A DNA stretch of 64,000 nucleotides from the NCBI RefSeq assembly GCF_042656585.1, contig NZ_JBHSPG010000023.1, one strand, 5' to 3'. Position numbers and translations under genes: made by a program. The number at the start of each line of letters is the position of its first letter. Within the stretch, counting starts at the first letter, position 1. The notes beneath the pieces were generated by a model. The model was not told the DNA's origin. It did not search any database and saw nothing but the letters and a program-made list of their open reading frames with translations. This DNA is from Thalassorhabdus alkalitolerans (GTDB lineage: Bacteria; Bacillota; Bacilli; Bacillales; Marinococcaceae). Positions 1 to 8,069 of the stretch are shown piece after piece.

Positions 1-1257
1 GGTTGCAGAATCAGCTGAAGTAATGAAAAAGATGGCAATGACTACGATCGTTAGAAACGACAGAAGGGTCCCCAGCGGATAATGCTCTAGAACAGCAAAG
101 GTGGTCGTTTCCATTGAATAATCGGAAATTGCTGTAATGCCTGATTGCTGGATGTCCAATGCTGACACGCCGAATACAGCAAAAAAGATAAAGCAGACAA
201 ACGCAGGCACAAATAGAACACCAAGCATAAACTCTTTTATCGTACGTCCTTTTGAGATTCTTGCAATAAAAATTCCAACAAACGGAGACCAGGAGATCCA
301 CCAGGCCCAATAGAAAATCTTCCAGTTATCAATCCATGTGCGATTTTCCTCGTTTAAAGGCTCCATTTCAAAACTCATATCAAAAAAGTTGGCAATGTAT
401 CCCCCAAGTGAATGAGTGAACATGTTCATGATATACACTGTAGGACCCACAATTAATAGTAGAACCATTAGTAAAAAGCCCAGAATCATATTGATGTTAC
501 TTAAATACTTAATTCCTTTGCTTAAGCCAGACCATGCTGAAATAATAAATAATACAGTTGCTACCACTAGGATTAGCAATTGAAAGCCATAGTTACTCGG
601 TGTATTAATGAGATAGGCTAACCCTTCATTGATTTGCGCAGACCCAAAGCCAAGAGTTGCAGCTACCCCTACCACTGTTGCAATGATGGCCAGAGTGTCA
701 ATCAATCTCCCCAGGGTCCCCTCCATACGTTCTTTACCAAAAATAGGAACAAGTGTCGCGCTGATTAAACCAGGATAACCTTTGTGAAACTTAAAATATG
801 CTAACACTAAAGCTACAAGGGCATAGACGGCCCAAGCATGAACTCCCCAGTGAAAAAAAGAATACTGAAGGGATTCTTTAATAGCTTGAGATGTCCCCTC
901 CTCACCGCTGGGGCTGCTTATGAAAGCATGAGAGATGGGTTCAGCCGTTGTCCAAAAAATCAATCCTATTCCCATTCCGGCACTAAACAACATAGCAAAC
1001 CATGTGGGAAGGCTGAATTCAGGCTTGTCACTGTCCTTGCCTAGCTTTATTTTATTAAATCTTGAAAATATTAAGTAAATGCAAAAGGCCAGTATGACCA
1101 TAATCAGCAGGATATAATACCATCCAAACCAGTCAGAGATAAAAGCAGTTGTCGTCAGTGTCACACTTTCCAAATGCTCAGGAGCTGCAGCTCCCCAGAG
1201 TACAAACAAGCCGCAAATGGCAAGTCCGTACCAAAAAACTAATGTTGCATGTTTCAT
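1..1257 (-). CDS. BCCT-family betaine/choline/carnitine transporter, 3' end cut off
   Basis: Secondary transporter in the cytoplasmic membrane that imports quaternary ammonium osmolytes such as glycine betaine or choline. 419 codons are present; the C-terminus lies beyond the window edge. The frame is hydrophobic throughout and carries the family signature around AWWISWSPFVGIF, plus GMGIGL, HWGVHAWAVYA and the start MKHATLVFWYGLAICGLF, resembling OpuD of Bacillus subtilis. The ATG at 1257 follows a GAGGTGAG ribosome site. It is divergent from the amidohydrolase/Rieske/FNR/gbsA operon, which suggests it imports the substrate or product of that operon. Betaine, choline and carnitine cannot be told apart from the sequence. 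Confidence 0.93.
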   Translation of the reverse strand, partial: MKHATLVFWYGLAICGLFVLWGAAAPEHLESVTLTTTAFISDWFGWYYILLIMVILAFCIYLIFSRFNKIKLGKDSDKPEFSLPTWFAMLFSAGMGIGLIFWTTAEPISHAFISSPSGEEGTSQAIKESLQYSFFHWGVHAWAVYALVALVLAYFKFHKGYPGLISATLVPIFGKERMEGTLGRLIDTLAIIATVVGVAATLGFGSAQINEGLAYLINTPSNYGFQLLILVVATVLFIISAWSGLSKGIKYLSNINMILGFLLMVLLLIVGPTVYIMNMFTHSLGGYIANFFDMSFEMEPLNEENRTWIDNWKIFYWAWWISWSPFVGIFIARISKGRTIKEFMLGVLFVPAFVCFIFFAVFGVSALDIQQSGITAISDYSMETTTFAVLEHYPLGTLLSFLTIVVIAIFFITSADSAT

Positions 1258-1478
1258 ATACTCACCTCGAAGATAGTTTTATAGTTTTGAAAATCAGAAG
1301 AGATGATAGAGGGTTTTTCAGCAACAGTTTCATATGTTACACATCTTTTAAATTGATTGCAAACCGGAATTTATTAAATATTCGACAATAAAAACACATA
1401 AAACGACATTAACACTGTTCTGAAGTACATTTGAAATTAATTCTAAGACTTTTCTACTGCCTTACATCCATTCAATAC

Positions 1479-1534
1479 AAAAAAGGCCAAAGGAATGAGC
1501 TGAATTCTCCTTCTCTTTTCCATCTCCTTTGACC
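1479..1534 (-). terminator. Intrinsic terminator upstream of the BCCT gene, minus strand
   Basis: On the minus strand GGTCAAAGGA pairs with TCCTTTGGCC (one G-U), extended by ATG/CAT past a bulge, and is followed by TTTTTT. It lies about 220 bases upstream of the BCCT start in the same orientation. It would therefore stop transcription coming from the 1540-1770 region before it reached the transporter. Either a leader attenuator or the end of a short transcript is possible. Confidence 0.6.
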
Positions 1535-1638
1535 TTGATGATTGTATCTCCCAACTAAAAGAAAGCCGTCCTCACAAAGCCAGAAAGCCGCCACGAGCTT
1601 TATTCAGGAATGCTGATTATTCAAAAATTAAAAAACTG

Positions 1639-1678
1639 TCACTGGCCTTCACTGGCTTTCACTGAATGTCACTGAGCA
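1639..1678. repeat. Four TCACTG repeats at an exact 10-bp period, candidate regulator site
   Basis: TCACTG starts at 1639, 1649, 1659 and 1669, so the four copies lie on one face of the helix. They are 33 bases upstream of the -35 of the amidohydrolase operon and in the shared regulatory region with BCCT. In-phase direct repeats of this kind are typical of cooperative activator binding. The protein is unknown. Confidence 0.55.
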
Positions 1679-1710
1679 TTCTAAACTGCACTCACCCGCT
1701 CTCAGTGTGT

Positions 1711-1740
1711 TTGGAGATTCTTTCTAAGCACTGGTACTAT
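1711..1740 (+). promoter_or_regulatory. Candidate sigma-A promoter of the amidohydrolase/gbsA operon
   Basis: TTGGAG (1711-1716) and TACTAT (1735-1740) are separated by 18 bases and lie about 40 bases upstream of the TTG start at 1778. The weak -35 fits activation from the TCACTG repeats just upstream. Confidence 0.5.
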
Positions 1741-1777
1741 TTTACTTGCTCGCGAAAACTGTGAAGGAGGAATTTCA

Positions 1778-2848
1778 TTGTCTAAAAATAAAATTGCAAT
1801 TGTAGATACTGATATCCATGAACGTATTCAATATAAAGATATACTCGATTATTTAGATGAGCCGTATAAACATTACATTGCCAACTGTCATTGGATCCAG
1901 GAAAAGCATATGCCCTATACACAGCCGGCCACGGCCGGAGTGGACAGAGCTGATGCGATTCTTCCTGACGGCAGACCGGCCGGAACCGACCTGCCTTTTA
2001 TGCAGAAGCAGCTTTTAGATGATATTGGCCATGAGTTCGGTATTTTAACCGGTGCGTTAGATCCATCTCCATCATCTATGCATGGCTGGTACGAGATGGC
2101 TGCAGCTCTAGCTTCTGCTTACAATGATTGGCAAATTGAAAACTGGCTCGAAAAGGATGACCGTTTATATGGATCTGTCCATATTGCGGCCCAGGAACCT
2201 CATAATGCTGTAAAAGAGATTGAGAGAGTCGGCTCTCATCCAAAAATGGTTCAGGTACTCCTTCCAATTGATGACATTATGTGGGGAGATCCGTATTATC
2301 ATCCGATATTTGAAGCGGCTGAAAAACATGACCTAATGATCGGTATGCATCATAATGAACCGCCGGTTTATTACGGCAAATGGCCAAGATACTTCATTGA
2401 GTGGCATACGTTAATCCCTACTGCTCACATGAAACAAATCACCAACATGATCTTTAACGGTGTATTTGATAAGTTTCCAAACCTTGGTCTTATCATGATC
2501 GAAGGAGGATTCACCTGGGTTCCGCACCTTATGTGGAAAATGGACCAGCAATACCGTGACCTGCGGCATGAAGTGCCATGGCTGAAAAGAAAACCTAGTC
2601 AAATTATGAAAGAACAAATTCGAGTGACCACTCAGCCTGCAGAAGAGTTGAATAAGAAGGAGTTTATGTCACTTATAGAGCAGATGGGAACGGATGAAAT
2701 TCTGTGCTTCTCCACTGATTATCCTCACTGGGACTTTGACTCTCCTGACCGTGCGCTTCCAAATATGGACCCGGAACTTAAGAAAAAAATATTTGCAGAC
2801 AACGCAAAGGCATTTTATCCAAAGCTGCCTAAGACGAGGGAGGGATAA
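1778..2848 (+). CDS. Amidohydrolase-2 family (ACMSD-like TIM barrel) metalloenzyme
   Basis: A 356-residue TIM-barrel protein of the amidohydrolase_2 family, which holds hydrolases and decarboxylases of the ACMSD type. Visible metal-site candidates are D12 and H14 (VDTDIH, with Asp in place of the first His of the usual HxH), H191/H192 (MIGMHH), E242 (MIEGG) and D314 with H317 (STDYPHWD). No signal peptide is seen, so it is cytosolic. It starts with TTG after AAGGAGG. It is first in an operon with a Rieske ferredoxin (2-base gap), a ferredoxin reductase and GbsA. The reaction is unknown. Its partners suggest a redox step rather than simple hydrolysis; that is inference. Confidence 0.85.
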   Translation: MSKNKIAIVDTDIHERIQYKDILDYLDEPYKHYIANCHWIQEKHMPYTQPATAGVDRADAILPDGRPAGTDLPFMQKQLLDDIGHEFGILTGALDPSPSSMHGWYEMAAALASAYNDWQIENWLEKDDRLYGSVHIAAQEPHNAVKEIERVGSHPKMVQVLLPIDDIMWGDPYYHPIFEAAEKHDLMIGMHHNEPPVYYGKWPRYFIEWHTLIPTAHMKQITNMIFNGVFDKFPNLGLIMIEGGFTWVPHLMWKMDQQYRDLRHEVPWLKRKPSQIMKEQIRVTTQPAEELNKKEFMSLIEQMGTDEILCFSTDYPHWDFDSPDRALPNMDPELKKKIFADNAKAFYPKLPKTREG

Positions 2849-2850
2849 TT

Positions 2851-3210
2851 ATGAAAGAGCAAATCGTTTGTAAAACGTCTGACGTACAGCCTGGAGAAAT
2901 CAAAGAGTCGTACTTTGGAAAACAAAATATCGTGGTGTGCCGGACACCAGACGGAGAGTTCTATGCCTTTATGAATCAATGCATTCATCAAGGAGCTCGT
3001 CTTGAGAAAGGTTTAATATGCGGAGCAACGACAAGTAATAGTAAGCCGGGAAGCTATGACTACTGTCACAAAGGAGAAATTCTCCGCTGCCCTTGGCATG
3101 GAAGAGAATTTGATATTAAAAATGAAGGCAGAATGCTGGCAGCCCCTGAAAAAAAGCTGGCACATTTTCAAGTACGCGTGGAAGATGAAAACGTCATTGT
3201 CTATAAATAA
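2851..3210 (+). CDS. Rieske-type [2Fe-2S] ferredoxin
   Basis: A 119-residue soluble electron carrier. The Rieske ligands are plain: C44-x-H46 (NQCIHQGARL) and C80-x2-H83 (LRCPWHGREFDI). The 33 residues between the ligand pairs are about twice the number usual in small Rieske ferredoxins; the extra loop around residues 57-75 is typical of a subgroup I recall next to amidohydrolase genes. There is no membrane anchor or oxygenase domain, so it must pass electrons to another enzyme. ATG with GAGGGAG just before it, overlapping the end of the amidohydrolase gene, indicates translational coupling. The downstream reductase is the likely donor. Confidence 0.93.
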   Translation: MKEQIVCKTSDVQPGEIKESYFGKQNIVVCRTPDGEFYAFMNQCIHQGARLEKGLICGATTSNSKPGSYDYCHKGEILRCPWHGREFDIKNEGRMLAAPEKKLAHFQVRVEDENVIVYK

Positions 3211-3230
3211 CACACAGTAAGGTGATAAAA

Positions 3231-4226
3231 ATGACCCAAGAAAATAACGTAGTGGATGCCATTATTATTGGCGGCGGACCAGTAGGTTTATTTACAGCTT
3301 TCTACGGAGGCATGCGTGAAATGTCCGTGAAAGTCATTGACAGCCTGCCTCAGTTAGGCGGCCAGCTGATGGCTCTTTATCCTGAAAAATATATTTATGA
3401 TGTGGCTGGTTTTCCAAAAGTGTTAGCCAAAGACCTGATTAACCAGCTAGAAGAACAGGCAAAGCAGTTTAATCCTGAAGTATGTCTGGAGGAAAATGTT
3501 CAATATGTTGAGAAACTTGACGAGCAGTTGTTCAAAGTAACCTCCACAAAAGCTGTTCATTACTCCAGGACCGTGATCATTACAGGGGGCGCAGGTGCAT
3601 TTCAACCAAGGCGTCTTAAAGATGAAAGTTCATATAAGTATGAAGGAAATAATCTTTTTTACTCGATTACAGACCTGCAGGCATATCAGGATAAAAGAGT
3701 TTGCGTTGCCGGTGGAGGAGATTCTGCCGTGGACTGGGCACTTATGCTTGAGGATATTGCAAAGGAAGTTACACTTATTCACCGCAGAGATAAATTCAGG
3801 GCTCATGAACACAGCGTAAATCAATTGAGGGAGTCAAGTGTACGGATAAAAACTCCCGTAGTGATAGAGGAATTAATAGGCAAGGATGACTACATTGAGA
3901 CAGTTGTTCTTAAAGAAAGCAAGGGAGAAGTCACAGAAAACCTTGAAATTGACTCCCTGGTTGTAAACCATGGGTTTTTATCAAGCCTTGGAGCTATTAA
4001 AGAATGGGGACTGGAAATCGAAAAGAACTCAATAGTAGTCAATCAGAAAATGGAAACGAATATCCCGGGTATATACGCAGCCGGTGATATTGCTACCTAT
4101 GACGGGAAAGTAAAGCTAATTGCCTCAGGCTTCGGCGAAGCCCCGACAGCAATTAGCCAGGCAAAGCATTATATAGATCCTGAAACGAAAGTTCAGCCCC
4201 CTCATAGTACCAGTGTGATGGCCTAA
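3231..4226 (+). CDS. Ferredoxin/flavodoxin-NAD(P)H reductase, YumC type
   Basis: A 331-residue FAD enzyme of the thioredoxin-reductase-like FNR type 2 family (B. subtilis YumC). FAD-binding GGGPVG lies near residue 14, the characteristic QLGGQLMALYPEK segment follows, the NADP-binding GGGDSAVDWAL starts at 161 and the second FAD motif AAGDIA near 284. There is no redox-active CxxC of true thioredoxin reductases, as expected for FNR. I chose ATG 3231, spaced about 6 bases from TAAGGTGA, over the in-frame GTG at 3222. In this operon it most likely reduces the Rieske ferredoxin encoded 20 bases upstream. Many Bacilli also keep a housekeeping copy elsewhere. Confidence 0.92.
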   Translation: MTQENNVVDAIIIGGGPVGLFTAFYGGMREMSVKVIDSLPQLGGQLMALYPEKYIYDVAGFPKVLAKDLINQLEEQAKQFNPEVCLEENVQYVEKLDEQLFKVTSTKAVHYSRTVIITGGAGAFQPRRLKDESSYKYEGNNLFYSITDLQAYQDKRVCVAGGGDSAVDWALMLEDIAKEVTLIHRRDKFRAHEHSVNQLRESSVRIKTPVVIEELIGKDDYIETVVLKESKGEVTENLEIDSLVVNHGFLSSLGAIKEWGLEIEKNSIVVNQKMETNIPGIYAAGDIATYDGKVKLIASGFGEAPTAISQAKHYIDPETKVQPPHSTSVMA

Positions 4227-4278
4227 AGAGGAAAAACCATTAACTTAGCAATATGATTTACACACAAGGAGGTTACCA

Positions 4279-5748
4279 ATGTATTATAAAAAAATGTATA
4301 TAGACGGAAGCTGGGTGTCAGCCGTATCTGGTCAAACCCGGACCATTATCAACCCCTTTAACCAAGAAGTCATTGCAGAAGTGCCAGAAGGGGACGAGCA
4401 GGATACCAAGGCTGCAATTAGTGCTGCAAGAAAAGCGTTTGATTCAGGAGAATGGCGCCGTACAACCGGAACGGAACGAGGCAAATTAGTCACAAAAGTC
4501 GCTGAATTAATTGAGAGGGATAAAAAAGAGCTCGCGGAGCTTGAAACCCTGGACACCGGAAAAACGTTGACGGAAAGCTATGCCGACATGGACGATATAA
4601 TAGAAGTCTTTCGGTACTACGGAGGTCTGGCAGACAAAGATGGCGGGGAAATCATTGAGTCTCCTATACCTGATTCTACAAGCAAAATCGTACGAGAACC
4701 AGTTGGTGTATGCGGGCAGATTACTCCGTGGAATTATCCCCTTCTTCAGGCAGCGTGGAAGATAGCTCCTGCATTGGCTGCAGGCAACACTATTATTGTT
4801 AAACCAAGTGAAATTACCCCTCTCACTACCATTAAAGTAACCGAATTAATAGAAGAAACCGGTATTCCAAATGGGGTCGTAAATCTGGTGCTTGGAAACG
4901 GAGCAAAAACAGGACAGACTCTATCTGAAAGTCATGACGTTGATCTTATTTCCTTTACCGGCGGCATTGAAACAGGCAGAAAGGTAATGACAGCTGCTAC
5001 CGGAAACTTTAAAAAGATAGCTTTGGAACTTGGAGGGAAAAACCCAAACGTAGTGTTTGAAGATGCTGATTTTGAAACAGCGGTTGACCAGGCATTAAAT
5101 GCAGTCTTTTTCCATGCCGGACAAGTATGCTCAGCAGGTGCTCGCCTCCTTGTGCAAGACACGATTCATGATGAATTTGTGGAGGCTTTAGTAAGCCGGA
5201 CGAAGAATATTAAACTTGGCAGCGGGTTTGATGACTCTACAAAATCTGGTCCACTTATTTCAAAGGAACATCGTGAAAAAGTAGAAAAATATGTAGAAAC
5301 AGGCGTGAAAGAAGGCGCTAACCTTGTTGCCGGAGGAAAACGGCCAGAACAAAAAGAGCTCCAAGACGGCTTTTTCTTTGAACCTACTATATTTACAAAT
5401 TGTGATACTTCTATGGAGATTGTACAGGAAGAAACATTTGGTCCTATCTTAACAATAGAGAAATTCAACACGGAGGAACAAGCGGTTAACCTGGCAAATG
5501 ACTCCAAATATGGGCTTGCCGGTGCAGTTTGGACAACTGACATAAAAAAAGCTCAAAGAGTATCAAGCCTGCTTCGCATGGGAACAGTTTGGATTAATGA
5601 TTTCCATCCTTATTTCGCACAAGCGCCATGGGGAGGATATAAATCCTCAGGGATAGGCAGAGAATTGGGGAAACAAGGGTTAGAAGAATATACCGAAGTA
5701 AAACACGTATTTGAGAATACAGCTCCTCAGCCTCTCAACTGGTTCTAA
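4279..5748 (+). CDS. gbsA: Betaine aldehyde dehydrogenase, GbsA type
   Basis: NAD(P)-dependent oxidation of betaine aldehyde to glycine betaine, the last step of osmoprotectant synthesis from choline. The 489 residues match the GbsA pattern end to end, including PWNYPLLQAAWKIAPALAAGN, catalytic C284 (GQVCSAG), general base E250 (ALELGGKNP) and the C-terminal FHPYFAQAPWGGYK segment. ATG follows AAGGAGGT. The usual partner gbsB (choline-oxidising alcohol dehydrogenase) and the regulator gbsR are absent here; instead the gene ends an operon with an amidohydrolase-fold protein, Rieske ferredoxin and FNR. A related aminoaldehyde substrate is possible. Confidence 0.9.
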   Translation: MYYKKMYIDGSWVSAVSGQTRTIINPFNQEVIAEVPEGDEQDTKAAISAARKAFDSGEWRRTTGTERGKLVTKVAELIERDKKELAELETLDTGKTLTESYADMDDIIEVFRYYGGLADKDGGEIIESPIPDSTSKIVREPVGVCGQITPWNYPLLQAAWKIAPALAAGNTIIVKPSEITPLTTIKVTELIEETGIPNGVVNLVLGNGAKTGQTLSESHDVDLISFTGGIETGRKVMTAATGNFKKIALELGGKNPNVVFEDADFETAVDQALNAVFFHAGQVCSAGARLLVQDTIHDEFVEALVSRTKNIKLGSGFDDSTKSGPLISKEHREKVEKYVETGVKEGANLVAGGKRPEQKELQDGFFFEPTIFTNCDTSMEIVQEETFGPILTIEKFNTEEQAVNLANDSKYGLAGAVWTTDIKKAQRVSSLLRMGTVWINDFHPYFAQAPWGGYKSSGIGRELGKQGLEEYTEVKHVFENTAPQPLNWF

Positions 5749-5892
5749 TCGGACAAATAGTAAATTTCAGTTATAATAAATTGTTTTATGGGGTATCTGT
5801 CATATAGGACAGGCCCCTTCATACTGTAAGGATACAAATCTTTTATAAATGAACTTATAGATGACACTAAATTTATTATTTTCCATTTTACG

Positions 5893-5923
5893 TCAACTCC
5901 AAAAAGAGTTGATTTTTATTTTT
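5893..5923 (+). terminator. Intrinsic terminator after gbsA
   Basis: TCAACTC and GAGTTGA form a perfect 7-bp stem with a 6-base loop, followed by TTTTTATTTTT. It is 145 bases past the gbsA stop. Confidence 0.75.
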
Positions 5924-6095
5924 GGCTCTGTTAAAGGCGAATGATGGTTCTTTTTTTGATTGTAGATAAAAGCTCGAGGCGGCGTCTACAGAATTCAACG
6001 TGAAGGTAAATGCAAATGAAGTAGATTGGCTTGTGGATCTTTAGATGGAAGCAAGCGTCACTTCACAAAAATCAACAGCAAAATGTAATAAAGCC
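5924..6095. repeat. Degenerate MITE-like element in the gbsA-sulP gap
   Basis: A 172-bp stretch begins GGCTCTGTTAAAG and ends ATGTAATAAAGCC, giving imperfect terminal inverted repeats (GGCTCTGTTA against GGCTTTATTA). The subterminal TTGATTGTAGATAAAAGCTCGAGG and the internal ATCAACAGCAAA resemble non-coding repeats that I recall in other Bacillaceae. No coding frame is apparent. The rest of the 5749-6254 gap holds the gbsA terminator and the unassigned sulP promoter. Confidence 0.4.
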
Positions 6096-6254
6096 GTACT
6101 GTAAGAAGATGATTGCTATTTGGGCTGTCAGCCATTGTGGAAGACACAATGAATATGTAGAAAACTTTCTAGTAAGAGTTTAACGATTTAGGTTAAAATT
6201 AATTTGCTTAGGATATAACATGTATTTAAAGACTATATTAGGGTGGAGAGGGAC

Positions 6255-7973
6255 ATGAACAAAAAGCAGTTACACCACTTAGTTCCAAGCTATAATAAAA
6301 ATTTGTTCAGGCAGGACTTTATAGCCGGTCTTACTCTATTCGTTATGCTTATACCTCAAGGGATGGCTTATGCTATGCTGGCTGGCGTTCCGCCAGAAAT
6401 GGGTTTGTATGCCTCTACGATCCCTCTTATTATCTATGCCATTTTTGGCTCGTCTAAACATTTGTCGGTAGGACCTGTCGCTGTTTCTTCGTTGCTGGTT
6501 TTTACAGGGGTTTCTGTATTTGCAGAACCTGGTTCCGCTGAATATATCTCTTATGTTCTTATTCTTGCTGTGATGGTTGGTTTTATACAACTATTATTAG
6601 GGTTATTTAGAGCCGGGTTTATTGTGAAGTTTATCCCTCATTCTGTGTTGAGCGGTTACACATCAGCTGTAGCTATCGTCATTGGAATAAGTCAAATAGA
6701 ACATATTTTAGGAATAAATTTGGGCAACTATTTGCAGGTACAAGTCATACTACTTGAGTTATTTAATAGATTATCAGACGTTCATTTCACAACAGTAGCT
6801 ATAGGTCTGGCCAGTATCCTGCTGCTATTTATCTTCAAAAAAATTCACCCTCGAATTCCAGGTCCTTTGCTCATTGTTCTCTTGTCAATCGGGGCTGTCT
6901 CTGTACTTGGCCTGGAGGATACGGGAATTCAAATTGTAGGGGACGTACCAGGAGGATTTCCTTCCTTGGTATTTCCAAACTTGACTTTGGATAACGTACA
7001 ATTACTGTTTCCAATGGCTCTTACGATAGCTCTTATTGGCTTTATGGAGTCACTGGCTATTGCAAAGGCAGTGGCCAGTAAAGAAAAATATACAGTTAAG
7101 CCAAACAAAGAATTAAAAGCGCTGGGCCTTGCGAATATTGCAGGATCTTTCTTTCAATCTTTTCCTGTGAACGGAAGTTTCTCCAGAACGGCTGTCAACC
7201 ATGAAACCGGGGGTGCCACGCAGTTTACCTCAGTTATTACCGCCTGTGGTGTTTTGGTTACCTTGCTCTTTTTTACATCTTACTTTTATTATTTGCCAAA
7301 CGCTGTTCTTGCTTCTATTATTATCATGGCCGTGTACAAGCTGATCGACACTAAGCAAATGAAATACCTGTTTAAGGTCAAACCTTTTGAAGGCTGGGTA
7401 TGGGTATTTACCTTTTTTGTGACATTATTTGTTGGAATACAATGGGGAATTATTTTAGGAGCAGTATTCACCCTTCTTCTTTTAGTCAGAAGAAGTGCTA
7501 AGCCTAATGTAGTAGAGGTAGGCTATTTGGAAGAAGAGCAAGCGTTCCGCGCAGTAAATCGTTTTCCTGGAGCAAAAACAGTGAAAAACGTCTTGCTTAT
7601 AAGAATCGATTCTAATATACACTTTGCCAATATAAATTATCTGGAGGAAGAAATAAAAAGTCTTCACTTGGAAAAGCCGGAAGCAAAATGGATCATGATG
7701 GAAATGTCCGGTGTGAACGATATTGATACAGTAGCAGCGCGGAGCCTGGAAGAGATCGTTGAACGTTTCCAAAGGAAAGGGATAAGTTTTTGGTTTGCCA
7801 ATGTGAAAGGCCAGGTCAGAGATACGATTAACAAAGCTGGCTGGGAAAAACATTTAGAAGAACAAGTAAGTTATCTGCCATTAGATCAGTTGTTAAAGGA
7901 AAAAGGAATTAATGATTTTTCAAAGCTTGCAAAGTCCCCTAAGCACGATGCTTATGATGACTATATGATCTAA
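6255..7973 (+). CDS. SulP/SLC26-family anion permease with STAS domain
   Basis: A 572-residue membrane transporter for sulfate or another inorganic anion such as bicarbonate. About 12 hydrophobic segments fill residues 15-430, with the family motif QGMAYAMLAGVPPEMGLYAS near the N-terminus. A cytosolic STAS domain follows (about 455-550, including ANINYLEEEI and MEMSGVNDIDTVAARSLEEI). I chose ATG 6255, well spaced from GGTGGAGAGG, over GTG 6243 inside that site. It is monocistronic, with a strong terminator following. Substrate cannot be assigned from sequence. Confidence 0.92.
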   Translation: MNKKQLHHLVPSYNKNLFRQDFIAGLTLFVMLIPQGMAYAMLAGVPPEMGLYASTIPLIIYAIFGSSKHLSVGPVAVSSLLVFTGVSVFAEPGSAEYISYVLILAVMVGFIQLLLGLFRAGFIVKFIPHSVLSGYTSAVAIVIGISQIEHILGINLGNYLQVQVILLELFNRLSDVHFTTVAIGLASILLLFIFKKIHPRIPGPLLIVLLSIGAVSVLGLEDTGIQIVGDVPGGFPSLVFPNLTLDNVQLLFPMALTIALIGFMESLAIAKAVASKEKYTVKPNKELKALGLANIAGSFFQSFPVNGSFSRTAVNHETGGATQFTSVITACGVLVTLLFFTSYFYYLPNAVLASIIIMAVYKLIDTKQMKYLFKVKPFEGWVWVFTFFVTLFVGIQWGIILGAVFTLLLLVRRSAKPNVVEVGYLEEEQAFRAVNRFPGAKTVKNVLLIRIDSNIHFANINYLEEEIKSLHLEKPEAKWIMMEMSGVNDIDTVAARSLEEIVERFQRKGISFWFANVKGQVRDTINKAGWEKHLEEQVSYLPLDQLLKEKGINDFSKLAKSPKHDAYDDYMI

Positions 7974-8020
7974 CGAAGGTAGACATAAACAACCACCACC
8001 TACCATTTAAGTCATAATCA

Positions 8021-8069
8021 AAAAGGAGCAGACTTCCTCTTAATGAAAAGGGGGAGCTGCTCCTTTTTT
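8021..8069. terminator. Bidirectional terminator between sulP and the DUF2243 pair
   Basis: AAAAGGAGCAG and CTGCTCCTTTTT are perfectly complementary around a 25-base loop, with T-runs on both strands. It serves the convergent sulP and minus-strand genes. Confidence 0.85.

Noticed and set aside
1639..1678. TCACTG series as a CRISPR-like array
   Set aside because: Repeats are 6 bp with 4-bp gaps and no cas genes are present; the pattern suits a protein-binding site.
3222..3230. GTG start of the ferredoxin reductase
   Set aside because: The GTG is inside the ribosome site AAGGTGA; ATG 3231 is properly spaced.
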